From NCBI RefSeq assembly GCF_009604455.1, contig NZ_WEGL01000009.1, forward strand, positions 310,001-374,000: a stretch of 64,000 nucleotides of DNA. The letters are read 5' to 3'. The DNA is from Streptomyces sp. RB17 (GTDB lineage Bacteria; Actinomycetota; Actinomycetes; Streptomycetales; Streptomycetaceae). The number at the start of each line of letters is the position of its first letter. The stretch's first letter is position 1. Shown here piece after piece: positions 44,577 to 54,502 of this stretch. The translations under genes and the position numbers were made by a program. Under the pieces are notes generated by a model. It worked only from the letters and a program-made list of their open reading frames with translations, did no database searches and had not been told where the DNA came from.

Positions 44577-45202
44577 CACTGTTCCAGCAAGCCGTACCGC
44601 ATCGCGCTCGTCACCGCCGCCGTGCGGTCGTCCACCCCCAACTTGCCGAAGATCCGCAGCAGATGGGTCTTCACCGTCGACTCGCCTATGAACAGCCGGC
44701 GTCCGATCTCCGCGTTCGTGCAGCCCTCGGCCACCAGGCGCAGCACGGCCGTCTCCCGCTCCGACAGCCGGGGGCGCTCCGGCCTGGTGCGCAGCTGGTC
44801 GACCAGGCGGGCCGCCACCGAGGGGGCCAGTACGGTCTCGCCGCGCGCCGCCGCCCGTACCGCGTCGGCCAGTTCACGGCGGGGCAGGTCCTTCAGCAGG
44901 TAGCCCGCCGCTCCTGCCTCCACGGCCCGCAGGATGTCCCGGTCCGTCTCGTACGTCGTCAGCACGATCACCCGGCACGGCAGCCCCGCCGCGGTCATCC
45001 GCCCGATCGAGTCCACGCCACCGCCGCCCGGCATCCGCAGGTCCATCAGCACGATGTCCGGCCGCACTTCGGCGGCCAGCGCCTCCGCCTGCGGGCCGCT
45101 CGCCGCGTCGCCGACCACCTCGAAGTCCGGCTCGGCGCTCAGCATGGCGCGCAGTCCCTCCCGTACGACGGGGTGGTCGTCGGCCAGGACGATCCGGATC
45201 AC
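44576..45202 (-). CDS. NarL/FixJ-family response regulator
   Basis: The 208-aa protein has a receiver domain with the acidic pocket ADDH at residues 8-10 and the phospho-acceptor Asp54 in LMDLRMPG. Thr and Lys switch residues lie in VLTTYE and LLKDLPR. A LuxR-type HTH covers about residues 143-205 (LSERETAVLRLVAEG, CTNAEIGRRLFIGESTVKTH). GTG 45202 overlaps the kinase stop, so the pair is coupled. Its likely target is the transporter operon it belongs to (inference from organisation). Confidence 0.93.
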   Translation of the reverse strand: MIRIVLADDHPVVREGLRAMLSAEPDFEVVGDAASGPQAEALAAEVRPDIVLMDLRMPGGGGVDSIGRMTAAGLPCRVIVLTTYETDRDILRAVEAGAAGYLLKDLPRRELADAVRAAARGETVLAPSVAARLVDQLRTRPERPRLSERETAVLRLVAEGCTNAEIGRRLFIGESTVKTHLLRIFGKLGVDDRTAAVTSAMRYGLLEQ

Positions 45203-46413
45203 GGGGTATCCCTCCTCACGGCGGAAGCCGTCGTCGCGGGGACGGGCAGGCGTACGGTCACCGTCGTACCGTCGCCGGGTGCGCTGCGCACCGACGCGGT
45301 GCCGCCCACCTCGGCGGCGCGGGCGCGCAGCCCCGCAAGACCGTATCCCGTCGATGCGGCAGCCGGGTCGAAGCCGCAGCCGTCGTCGCGGACGGAGACG
45401 GTCAGCCTCTCGCCGGTGTAGTCGAGCCCGACCTCGGCCCGTGCCGAACTCCCTGCGTGCTTCCGGGAGTTGGTCAGGGCTTCCTGACAGGCGCGCAGGG
45501 CCACCACCTCCACGCCGGCGGGCAGGGTGCGCACCGGGCCGGTCACCTCCAGCCTCGCCCCGTGCCGCGCGGCCAGGCGGTCCAGGGCGTCGGGCAGCGA
45601 GGCTCCCGCCAGGTCGGCGGGCGCGCCGCCGGCCACCAGGGCACGGGCCTCGGCGAGGTTCCGGCGGGCCGTCTCGTCCATCAGGGCGAGGTGGCGGCGG
45701 GCCTGTGCGGGATCCGTGTCGAGCTCGGCCTCCACGGCCTGGACCAGCATCAGCAGGCTGGTGAAGCCCTGCGCGAGGGTGTCGTGGATCTCCCGGGCCA
45801 GCCGCTCGCGTTCGGCGAGGGCGCCGTGCGCGGCCGACAGCCGGGAGATCTCGTGCCTGCTGGCGTCGAGCTCGGCGATGAGCTCGGCCCGTTCCAGGCT
45901 CTGCTCGATGATCCGGATGATCCAGCCGCCGACCACCGCCGAGAACACCAGGGTCACCAGCGCGGACAGCGTGTTGACCAGCAAGTCCTCGGCGCCCGGC
46001 CGCCACAGCAGGGCCCAGCCCGCGACCGGGACCACGTTGGTCACGGTCACCGCGACCAGCGCATCGCGCATGCGCAGGGTCATGAAGCACTGCGGGATCA
46101 GGGCGAAGGCCAGGATCCGGGTCTCACCGGCCAGTACCGCGGACGGCAGGAACAGGACCAGCGCGCCCGCCAGGTAGTACCGGGCGCGGCGCTCGTCCTG
46201 CGGGTCCTCGCCGAGGAGACGGCGCCCCACGACCGCGTACCAGGGCACCAGCGGCACGAGGAGACCGGCCGCGACGGCCCGGACCGACCACACCGGATGC
46301 CCGGCGCCCAGCAGCATGGTCTGCGTGGCCAGCCAGGCCACCGCGAAGTACACGTCCCAGAGCAGGATCGAACGGTCCCAGGCGTGGACTCCGCGGGCCC
46401 TGTCACCCGTCAC
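45199..46413 (-). CDS. Membrane sensor histidine kinase (HisKA_3 type)
   Basis: The 404-aa kinase has about six N-terminal membrane helices without a large extracellular loop. This suggests sensing within the membrane, as in DesK/LiaS-type kinases next to ABC transporters. The dimerisation domain carries the phospho-His near residue 210 in AREIHDTLAQGF. The ATPase domain has ACQEALTNSRKHAG (N box), DDGCGFD (G1) and GLAGLRARAAEVGG (G2). GTG 46413 overlaps the permease stop by GTGA. It partners the following response regulator. Confidence 0.92.
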   Translation of the reverse strand: MTGDRARGVHAWDRSILLWDVYFAVAWLATQTMLLGAGHPVWSVRAVAAGLLVPLVPWYAVVGRRLLGEDPQDERRARYYLAGALVLFLPSAVLAGETRILAFALIPQCFMTLRMRDALVAVTVTNVVPVAGWALLWRPGAEDLLVNTLSALVTLVFSAVVGGWIIRIIEQSLERAELIAELDASRHEISRLSAAHGALAERERLAREIHDTLAQGFTSLLMLVQAVEAELDTDPAQARRHLALMDETARRNLAEARALVAGGAPADLAGASLPDALDRLAARHGARLEVTGPVRTLPAGVEVVALRACQEALTNSRKHAGSSARAEVGLDYTGERLTVSVRDDGCGFDPAAASTGYGLAGLRARAAEVGGTASVRSAPGDGTTVTVRLPVPATTASAVRRDTP

Positions 46414-47251
46414 CCGTCGCGCCGGTTCTTCCACCGGAAGGTCAGCAAGCACAGGACCGATCCTCCGACGCACCAGGCGGCCAGCACCAGCGCTGTCCGC
46501 CCGAACTCCCAGGCGTGCGCCTGCTCCAGGACCTTCGCCGAGTCCGGCAGGAACACGCCCCGCAGCCCCTGGCACATCCACTTCAGCGGGAACAGGGCCC
46601 CGAAGTCGAGCATCCAGCCGGGGATGGTGTCGATCGCGATGTACACCCCGGAGACGAACTGCAGGACCAGGAAGGGGAGTACGACGACGGAGCTGGCACT
46701 CTTCGCCGACTTCGGCACCGAGCTGATGGCGATGCCGAGCAGCGCGCACGCGGTCAGGCCCAGCACGAAGATCCAGGCGAAGTCGAACCAGCGGCCGGGG
46801 TCGGACGGCAGGTGGACGCCGTAGCACGCCGTGCCGACGGCCAGCAGGATCGCGGTCTCCAGGGCACCGGTGAACAGAACCAGCCAGATCTTGCCCAGGA
46901 AATAGGCCGCGGGCGGCATCGGCGTGCCCCGCAGCCGCCGCAGCACCTTCTCGTCCCGTTCCACGGCGATGGAGATGCCCAGCGACTGGAAGCTCGTCGA
47001 CATGATCCCGGAGGCCATCATCGCGGGAACGTACAGCTGGGAGGCGGTGACCCCGGTGTGCCCGACGTGGTTGCGGAAGATCGACGCGAACAGGAACAGG
47101 AACACCACCGGGAAGGAGAAGGTGAACACCACCTGCTCGCGCAGCCGGAAGAACTGCTTGATCTCCAGGGCCCCCCGCAGCAGCCCCAGCGTCCAGGCGC
47201 CGGGGACGGTTGCGGCGGAGTCGCGGGCAGTGGCCCGCACGGTGGTCGTGG

Positions 47252-47255
<4 letters not shown>
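46410..47255 (-). CDS. ABC-2-type transporter permease
   Basis: The 281-aa protein has six predicted helices and the ABC-2 signature. The N-terminal LLRGALEIKQFFR elbow helix, MMASGIMSTSFQSLGISIAVERDEKVLRRLRGTP split over loop 2-3, and a conserved FPLKWMCQGLRGVF near the end fit multidrug or antibiotic exporters. It overlaps the ATPase stop by ATGA and the kinase start by GTGA. The substrate is unknown. Confidence 0.9.
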
Positions 47256-48118
<863 letters not shown>

Positions 48119-48263
48119 GCAACCGATCATCGGCGAGAACCGAACGGTCCGTGACCACCGTGCGTACCTCCTTATGTCCACCGAACGGTGGACACACACG
48201 TGCGTGCGGCACAATGTGCCGTGCCCGAAGATGGTCCAACTCTCAAGTGACGGAATCGGCGTG

Positions 48264-48920
48264 ATGAGCAAGACGACAGTCAACGACGTCTCCACGGGGT
48301 CGGGTCCCGAGCGTGCCGCCGACGCCCCGCGCGCGGTGGGCGGCAGCCGTGCCTTCGCGATCCTGCTGGTGATCACCGGCGCGGCCGGACTGCTGGCCGC
48401 CTGGGTCATCACGCTCGACAAGAACAAGATCCTCGAGGCGAAGCTCGCCGGGAAGACGTTCACGCCGGGCTGCAGCGTCAACCCGATCGTGTCCTGCGGC
48501 AGCGTCATGGAGAGCAAGCAGGCGGCCGCCTTCGGCTTCCCGAACCCCTGGCTCGGCCTGGTCTGCTACGGCATCGTGATCTGCGTCGGCATGAGCCTGC
48601 TGGCCCGCGCCCGCTTCCCGCGCTGGTACTGGCTGACCTTCAACTTCGGCACGCTCTTCGGCGTCGGCTTCTGCACCTGGCTGCAGTTCCAGTCCCTGTA
48701 CCGGATCAACGCGCTGTGCCTGTGGTGCTCGCTGGCCTGGGTCGCCACGATCACCATGTTCTGGTACGTGACCTCCTTCAACATCCGCAACGACTTCCTG
48801 CGGGCACCTCGTTGGCTGAAGTCCTTCTTCGGCGAGTTCACCTGGGTGGTGCCGGTCACGCACTGCGGCATCATCGCCATGCTGATCCTGACCCGCTGGG
48901 GCAGCCAGCTCTGGGCCTGA
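48264..48920 (+). CDS. Vitamin K epoxide reductase (VKOR) family protein
   Basis: VKOR regenerates oxidised thiol oxidases by passing electrons to quinone. The 218-aa protein has five hydrophobic segments, the loop cysteines Cys70 and Cys78 (CSVNPIVSC) and the active-site CLWC at 152-155, all needed for activity. The N-terminal 28 residues are disordered. ATG 48264 or GTG 48261 are both possible. Its partner thioredoxin-like domain is not fused and not adjacent. Confidence 0.92.
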   Translation: MSKTTVNDVSTGSGPERAADAPRAVGGSRAFAILLVITGAAGLLAAWVITLDKNKILEAKLAGKTFTPGCSVNPIVSCGSVMESKQAAAFGFPNPWLGLVCYGIVICVGMSLLARARFPRWYWLTFNFGTLFGVGFCTWLQFQSLYRINALCLWCSLAWVATITMFWYVTSFNIRNDFLRAPRWLKSFFGEFTWVVPVTHCGIIAMLILTRWGSQLWA

Positions 48921-48968
48921 CCGCCCGGCCCGGCCGCGTTGTCAGTGCGGTGATTTAGGGTTCATGAC

Positions 48969-50324
48969 GTGGAACCCGACCTGTTCACCGCCGCAGCGGA
49001 AGAACGCCAGGAGAAGGACCCGGCGGCCAGCCCCCTGGCGGTGCGGATGCGCCCGCGCACGCTCGACGAGGTGGTGGGCCAGCAGCATCTGCTGAAGCCC
49101 GGCTCCCCGCTGCGCCGGCTGGTCGGCGAGGACTCCGGCGGCCCGGCCGGACCGTCCTCGGTGATCCTGTGGGGCCCGCCCGGCACCGGCAAGACCACCC
49201 TGGCGTACGTCGTCTCCAAGGCGACGAACAAGCGGTTCGTGGAGCTGTCCGCGATCACCGCGGGCGTCAAGGAGGTCCGCGCGGTCATCGACGGCGCCCG
49301 CCGCGCCACCGGCGGCTTCGGCAAGGAGACCGTCCTCTTCCTGGACGAGATCCACCGTTTCAGCAAGGCCCAGCAGGACTCCCTGCTCCCGGCGGTGGAG
49401 AACCGCTGGGTGACCCTGATCGCGGCCACCACGGAGAACCCGTACTTCTCGGTGATCTCGCCGCTGCTGTCCCGTTCGCTCCTGCTGACCCTCGAACCGC
49501 TCACCGACGACGACATCCGGGGCCTGCTGGGGCGCGCCCTGACGGACGAGCGGGGCCTGAGGGACGCCGTCGGCCTCCCCGAGGACACCGAGGAGCACCT
49601 GCTGCGCATCGCCGGCGGCGACGCCCGCCGTGCCCTGACCGCCCTGGAGGCAGCCGCCGGAGCCGCCCTGGACCAGGGCGAGAGCGAGATCAGCCTGCAG
49701 ACGCTGGAGCAGACGGTCGACCGGGCGGCGGTGAAGTACGACCGCGACGGCGACCAGCACTACGACGTGGCCAGCGCCCTCATCAAGTCCATCAGGGGCT
49801 CCGACGTCGACGCGGCCCTGCACTACCTGGCCCGCATGATCGAGGCCGGCGAGGACCCCCGCTTCATCGCCCGCCGCCTGATGATCTCCGCCAGCGAGGA
49901 CATCGGCCTGGCCGATCCGAACGCCCTGCCCCTCGCGGTCGCCGCCGCCCAGGCCGTCGCCATGATCGGCTTCCCAGAGGCCGCCCTCACCCTCAGCCAC
50001 GCCACCATCGCCCTCGCGCTGGCCCCCAAGTCCAACTCGGCGACCACCGCGATCGGCGCCGCCATGGAGGACGTGCGCAAGGGCCTGGCCGGCCCGGTTC
50101 CGCCGCACCTGCGCGACGGGCACTACAAGGGCGCCGCCCAGCTCGGCCACGCCCAGGGGTACGTGTATCCGCACGACCTGTCCGAGGGCATCGCCCAGCA
50201 GCAGTACGCGCCGGACGCGCTGAAGGACCGCGAGTACTACACCCCGGGCCGGCACGGCGCCGAGGCCCGGTACGCGGACGCGGTGGAGTGGACCCGCAAG
50301 CACCTCGGTCGCAGGCGGTCGTGA
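48969..50324 (+). CDS. rarA: Replication-associated recombination ATPase RarA (MgsA)
   Basis: The 451-aa AAA+ protein related to clamp loaders acts at stalled replication forks. Visible are MRPRTLDEVVGQQHLL, Walker A GPPGTGKTT (about 69-77), Walker B FLDEIHRF and sensor 1 IAATTENP. The C-terminal tetramerisation domain has MISASEDIGLADPNAL and PHDLSEGIAQQQY. GTG 48969 follows TAGGGT (48956-48961) by 7 bases, so the mRNA may be leaderless. rpsD lies downstream behind its own promoter. Confidence 0.94.
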   Translation: MEPDLFTAAAEERQEKDPAASPLAVRMRPRTLDEVVGQQHLLKPGSPLRRLVGEDSGGPAGPSSVILWGPPGTGKTTLAYVVSKATNKRFVELSAITAGVKEVRAVIDGARRATGGFGKETVLFLDEIHRFSKAQQDSLLPAVENRWVTLIAATTENPYFSVISPLLSRSLLLTLEPLTDDDIRGLLGRALTDERGLRDAVGLPEDTEEHLLRIAGGDARRALTALEAAAGAALDQGESEISLQTLEQTVDRAAVKYDRDGDQHYDVASALIKSIRGSDVDAALHYLARMIEAGEDPRFIARRLMISASEDIGLADPNALPLAVAAAQAVAMIGFPEAALTLSHATIALALAPKSNSATTAIGAAMEDVRKGLAGPVPPHLRDGHYKGAAQLGHAQGYVYPHDLSEGIAQQQYAPDALKDREYYTPGRHGAEARYADAVEWTRKHLGRRRS

Positions 50325-50332
50325 GCGCCCTG

Positions 50333-50338
50333 TAGACT
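50333..50338 (+). promoter_or_regulatory. Probable -10 box of rpsD
   Basis: TAGACT lies 9 bases after the rarA stop, at the left edge of the long rpsD leader. The -35 would lie inside the end of rarA and is not obvious. Confidence 0.5.
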
Positions 50339-50641
50339 TCTCCGAAGTGCTGAGTCCCGCGCAGTCAGAGCGGGACACCCAGCCGGAGTCCGGCCCCCGG
50401 GGCCAGTCCTCGGGAAAACGGACTCCAGGAGCGTCGCGCACCGTCGAACGGTGTCGCGGGCAGCCCACCACCACCCGGAGTTCCGGGACGGTCGGTGGGC
50501 CACTCGCGTGCTGCATGTATGTGCCCAGACCAGGGGAGCGGCTGCCCGGCAGGTCCCTCGCGGACCCGGCGGGTTTCCCCGGCTGCGGATGCGACCTCCC
50601 TCAACCCTGACGAGCCGAAAACTACGAAAGAGATTGAGACA
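50339..50641 (+). promoter_or_regulatory. Structured rpsD leader, candidate autoregulatory element
   Basis: The 300-base leader has several helices: GTCCCG/CGGGAC (50354-50376), a perfect 8-bp pair GGAGTCCG (50385-50392) with CGGACTCC (50419-50426), ACCGT/ACGGT near 50440-50455, and a 7-bp pair GCCCACC (50463-50469) with GGTGGGC (50494-50500) enclosing CCCGGA/TCCGGG. Ribosomal protein S4 represses its own mRNA in other bacteria, so control by S4 is plausible. An ORF runs through it without domain sequence. Confidence 0.5.
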
Positions 50642-51256
50642 GTGGCGAACCAGTCCCGTCCCAAGGTCAAGAAGTCGCGTGCCCTCGGCATCGCGCTGAC
50701 CCCGAAGGCCGTCAAGTACTTCGAGGCCCGTCCCTACCCGCCGGGCGAGCACGGCCGCGGCCGCAAGCAGAACTCGGACTACAAGGTCCGTCTGCTGGAG
50801 AAGCAGCGTCTGCGCGCGCAGTACGACATCTCCGAGCGCCAGCTGGTCCGCGCCTATGAGCGCGCGTCCAAGGTCCAGGGCAAGACCGGTGAGGCCCTGA
50901 TCGTGGAGCTCGAGCGCCGTCTCGACGCCCTGGTCCTGCGTTCGGGCATCGCCCGCACCATCTACCAGGCCCGTCAGATGGTCGTCCACGGCCACATCCA
51001 GGTCAACGGCCAGAAGGTCGACAAGCCGTCCTTCCGTGTCCGTCCGGACGACGTCGTGCAGGTCCGCGACCGCTCCAAGGAGAAGACGCTCTTCACGATC
51101 GCCCGCGAGGGTGGCTTCGCCCCCGAGGGTGAGACCCCGCGCTACCTGCAGGTGAACCTCAAGGCCCTGGCGTTCCGCCTGGACCGTGAGCCGAACCGCA
51201 AGGAGATCCCGGTGATCTGCGACGAGCAGCTCGTCGTCGAGTACTACGCCCGCTGA
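50642..51256 (+). CDS. rpsD: 30S ribosomal protein S4
   Basis: S4 nucleates 16S rRNA folding. The 204-aa protein has KSRALGIALTPKAVKYFEA at its N-terminus, RRLDALVLRSGIARTIYQARQMVVHGHIQVNG as S4 RNA-binding domain (shown here only as landmark, about residues 97-128) and ends LVVEYYAR. The N-terminus lacks the CxxC zinc finger of many S4 proteins, so this is the zinc-free form. GTG 50642 follows AAAGAGATTGAGA. It stands alone rather than in the alpha operon, which is normal for Streptomyces. Confidence 0.95.
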   Translation: MANQSRPKVKKSRALGIALTPKAVKYFEARPYPPGEHGRGRKQNSDYKVRLLEKQRLRAQYDISERQLVRAYERASKVQGKTGEALIVELERRLDALVLRSGIARTIYQARQMVVHGHIQVNGQKVDKPSFRVRPDDVVQVRDRSKEKTLFTIAREGGFAPEGETPRYLQVNLKALAFRLDREPNRKEIPVICDEQLVVEYYAR

Positions 51257-51280
51257 CCCCAGCCACGGCGTAATACCTCA

Positions 51281-51330
51281 GCCCGCCGTCTCCCTGCCCG
51301 GCCCTGCCGGGCGGGCGAGGCGGCGGGTTT
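51281..51330. terminator. Terminator after rpsD
   Basis: CCCGCCG pairs with CGGCGGG at the base and an inner GCCCGGC/GCCGGGC extends the hairpin; GTTT follows. It lies between convergent rpsD and the STAND gene. Confidence 0.7.
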
Positions 51331-51346
51331 GCGTTTTCCGGCCTCC

Positions 51347-53536
51347 TCACGCTGTGGGCAGGTCCGGTCGTTCGGATGGTGCGGATCTGTGGAGGCTGGT
51401 CGCGCCCCGCGGCGGAACCGCATGTTGATTCGGCCCCGCGCCCCTTCCGGGCGCCGGCACCGCCCCCAACGGCCGTACCCTCTCATGCCCCAGCGCACGC
51501 GCCACGGCGTCCGCGCGGTCCAGTCGGGCACCTTCCCGCACGCACTCCTCGTAGCGCGCGTCCCCCAGCGACTGCCGCGCCATCGCCTCGCACTGCTCGT
51601 GCGGGGCGTTGTAGTACGCCGAGCCGAACAGGGGCAGCCCCACGGAGGGCCACATCCGAGCCGCGGCCCCCTGGAGCAGCGCCGCCTCGGCCGGTTCGCC
51701 CTCGGTCGCCGTCACCAGTGCCAGCAGCTCCAGCGACAGCACGGAGCCGAGCAGGTCGTGGAAGGCGTGGGCATTGCGCAGACAGTCCGAGAGCAGCTCG
51801 CGCGCCGTGTCCTGGGCGCCCTCCCGCCAGGCCGCGTACGCCAGCACGTAGAGCGCGTACGAACGGGCCCAGCGCTCCCCGTGGTCCTCGCACACCCGAC
51901 GCACGTCCTCGCACAGCCGTACCGCGTCCGGCAGGTCCCCCTGGAAGGCCCGCGTCATCGCCAGTTCCACCTGGCCCATCAGCACGTTGCTGTTGAGCTC
52001 GCCGATCTCCTGATAGCGGTGCAGCGCCGACCGCAGCAGCGTTTCTGCTCGGGCCATGTCATCGGTGACCAGGGCCAGACAGCCGGTGCGGTGCTCGGCG
52101 TACGCCACCGCCGTCGGATCCGCGACCCGCTCGGCCTGCTCCCGGCACTCCTGCAGCGCCGCCAGCGCCGGCACGGTGTCGCCCTGGAGGATCGCCACAT
52201 AGCCGAGCACCCACAGCGCCTTCAGCCGCGACTGCTCGTACTCCGACTCCAGCTCGACGCTGCGCTCCAGCCAGCGGCGGCCCTCCGCGAGCCGCCCGCA
52301 GCCCACCCAGCAGAACCACAGCGACCCCGCGAGGTACTGCCCGAGGTGGGCCTCCTGAGGCTCGGCCAGACAGCACTCCAGCGCCGCCCGCAGATTGGGC
52401 AGTTCCGCCTCGACCCGCGCGGCGACCTCGCCCTGCCGGGGCGAGAACCAGTCCAGCTCGCACCAGGTCGCCAGGCCCAGGTACCAGTCCCGGTGCCGCC
52501 TGCGCAGCCGGCCCGCGTCCCCGATCCGCTCCAGCCACTCGGCGCCGTAGGCCCGGACCGTGTCCAGCATCCGGTAGCGGGGGCCGGCCGGGCTCACCTC
52601 GCGGGTGACGACCGACTGGGCCAACAGCTCCGACAGCACGTCCAGGACGTCCTCGGCGGGCAGTCCGTCCCCGCTGCACACGTACTCGGCAGCCTCCAGG
52701 TCGAAGGTCTGCGCGAACACCGAAAGACGCGCCCACAGCAGCCGTTCGGCGGGCGTGCACAGCTCATGGCTCCAGCCGATCGCCGTGCGCAGCGTCCGGT
52801 GGCGCGCCGGAGGTCCCCCCGGTACCGACTGCGGGCCGGAGCCTGTCGTCAGCAGCCGGAACCGGTCGTCCAGCCGCTGCAGCAGCTGCGCCGGGGACAG
52901 CGCCCGGAGCCGGCCGGCCGCCAGCTCCAGCGCCAGCGGGATCCCCTCCAGCCGCCGGCACAGCTCGCGCACCTCGGGGCCGTCGGACACCTCGAGGCCC
53001 TGCTCCCGGGCCCGGTCGGTGAACAGTTCCACCGCCTCGTCCTCGCCGAGCGGCGCCAGCGGCGACAGCCGCTCGCCCGCAACCCCGAGCGGACGGCGGC
53101 CCACCGCCAGCACCCGAAGCTCCGGCAGCCTGCGCAGCAGCTCCGCCGTCAACTCGGCGCAGGCGTCCAGCAGATGCTCGAACCCGTCCAGCACCAGCAG
53201 GGCCGGCCGCCCGGCGAGATGTTCCAGCAGCGTCTCCCGGGGCGGCCGGGCCGTGTGGTCGGTCAGCCCCAGCGCCTCCGCCACCGCGTACTCCACGAAC
53301 TGCGGATCGCGCACCGGCGCCAGCTCCACCCGCCCCGCCCCGGACTCCCAGCCGGCGGCGACCCGCGCGGCCAGCCGGGACTTGCCGACCCCGCCGACCC
53401 CGGTCACGGTCACCAGCCGCGCCCCGCCGAGCACGTCGGTCAGCCCGGCGAGCTCGGCCTCGCGTCCGACGAACGTGGTCAGTTCCAGGGGCGGATCGCC
53501 GGCGGGGAAAGGATCTGGGCGCTGAGGACCTCGCAT
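51347..53536 (-). CDS. STAND/NB-ARC-type ATPase with TPR-like C-terminal half
   Basis: The 729-aa protein starts with a linker and TTFVGREAELAGL. Its P-loop is GVGGVGKS (46-53), Walker B LLVLDGFEH (Asp117) and the GRRPLGVAGE and LEGIPLALELAAGRL motifs are as in AfsR/LuxR-type regulators. The C-terminal half (about 370-690) is made of helical TPR-like repeats. Unlike relatives it shows no OmpR, BTAD or LuxR DNA-binding domain at either end; the last 40 residues are Pro/Arg-rich. ATG 53536 is used; an in-frame start at 53674 adds only basic sequence. Its effector is not visible. Confidence 0.8.
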   Translation of the reverse strand: MRGPQRPDPFPAGDPPLELTTFVGREAELAGLTDVLGGARLVTVTGVGGVGKSRLAARVAAGWESGAGRVELAPVRDPQFVEYAVAEALGLTDHTARPPRETLLEHLAGRPALLVLDGFEHLLDACAELTAELLRRLPELRVLAVGRRPLGVAGERLSPLAPLGEDEAVELFTDRAREQGLEVSDGPEVRELCRRLEGIPLALELAAGRLRALSPAQLLQRLDDRFRLLTTGSGPQSVPGGPPARHRTLRTAIGWSHELCTPAERLLWARLSVFAQTFDLEAAEYVCSGDGLPAEDVLDVLSELLAQSVVTREVSPAGPRYRMLDTVRAYGAEWLERIGDAGRLRRRHRDWYLGLATWCELDWFSPRQGEVAARVEAELPNLRAALECCLAEPQEAHLGQYLAGSLWFCWVGCGRLAEGRRWLERSVELESEYEQSRLKALWVLGYVAILQGDTVPALAALQECREQAERVADPTAVAYAEHRTGCLALVTDDMARAETLLRSALHRYQEIGELNSNVLMGQVELAMTRAFQGDLPDAVRLCEDVRRVCEDHGERWARSYALYVLAYAAWREGAQDTARELLSDCLRNAHAFHDLLGSVLSLELLALVTATEGEPAEAALLQGAAARMWPSVGLPLFGSAYYNAPHEQCEAMARQSLGDARYEECVREGARLDRADAVARALGHERVRPLGAVPAPGRGAGPNQHAVPPRGATSLHRSAPSERPDLPTA

Positions 53537-53697
53537 GGGACACGGAGCGTACTGAAGCGTGTTCAACGCGTACAATCGCTTCCCGCAACTCCGTCCCCGC
53601 CACCCGGTAATCCGGTACGGAGCCCTGGCCCCGGCGCGATAGGCTCGGACACGACTTTTTCGATGGTGAGGCACGTTTCAGGGAGCGGGTGCGCACA

Positions 53698-54123
53698 GTG
53701 TCCGGTGGAGAGGTGGCCGGGATCCTGGTGGCCGTCTTCTGGGCGATCCTGGTCTCCTTCCTCGCGGTGGCTCTCGCGAGGCTGGCCCAGACGCTCAAGG
53801 CGACCACCAAGCTGGTGGCGGACGTGACCGACCAGGCCGTCCCGCTGCTCGCCGACGCCTCCCAGGCGGTGCGCTCCGCGCAGACCCAGATCGACCGCGT
53901 CGACGCGATCGCCTCCGACGTCCAGGAGGTCACGTCGAACGCCTCCGCGCTGTCCACCACGGTCGCCTCCACCTTCGGCGGCCCGCTGGTCAAGGTCGCG
54001 GCGTTCGGCTACGGCGTCCGCCGGGCGCTGGGCGGCCGCAAGGAGGACGCGCCCGCGAAGGCGCCCCGGCGTACCGTGATCGTGGGCCGCACGGTCCCTG
54101 CCGCACGACGCAAGCGGAAGTAA
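53698..54123 (+). CDS. DUF948-domain membrane protein
   Basis: The 141-aa protein has one N-terminal helix (VAGILVAVFWAILVSFLAVALA) and a long amphipathic helical part (VDAIASDVQEVTSNASALST) typical of DUF948. A basic tail follows. GTG 53698 matches the family start SGGEVAGIL; GTG 53689 is an alternative that sits closer to GGGAG. It begins the block that leads into alaS. Function unknown. Confidence 0.8.
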   Translation: MSGGEVAGILVAVFWAILVSFLAVALARLAQTLKATTKLVADVTDQAVPLLADASQAVRSAQTQIDRVDAIASDVQEVTSNASALSTTVASTFGGPLVKVAAFGYGVRRALGGRKEDAPAKAPRRTVIVGRTVPAARRKRK

Positions 54124-54139
54124 GGACTGAGACCGAGCG

Positions 54140-54502
54140 ATGTTCCGCCGTACGTTCTGGTTCACCACCGGTGTCGCCGCCGGTGTGTGGGCGACCACCA
54201 AGGTCAACCGCAAGCTCAAGCAGCTGACCCCGGAGAGCCTCGCCGCCACCGCGGCGAACAAGGCCCTGGAGACCGGTCAGCGGCTGAAGGACCGCGCGGT
54301 GGGCTTCGCGCTCGACGTCCGCGACAACATGGCCCAGCGGGAGTCCGAGCTGGAGGAGGCCCTGGGGATCCACGAGAACCCCGAACTTCCCGCGCCCCGG
54401 CGCCACACCGCCATCGAGAACGACCGCAGCACACCGAAGTACATCGAAACGTCGTTTTCTTCGCAAGCGAAGCACTCGTACAACCGGAATGAGGACCACT
54501 GA
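54140..54502 (+). CDS. Small membrane-associated protein preceding alaS (DUF6167-like)
   Basis: The 120-aa protein begins MFRRTFWFTTGVAAGVWAT, a short hydrophobic anchor, then KVNRKLKQLTPESLAATAANKA and a long helix. The tail is polar. Proteins of this type regularly sit just before alaS in Streptomyces. Its TGA shares one base with the alaS ATG (TGATG), so translation is probably coupled. No function is known to me. Confidence 0.75.
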   Translation: MFRRTFWFTTGVAAGVWATTKVNRKLKQLTPESLAATAANKALETGQRLKDRAVGFALDVRDNMAQRESELEEALGIHENPELPAPRRHTAIENDRSTPKYIETSFSSQAKHSYNRNEDH

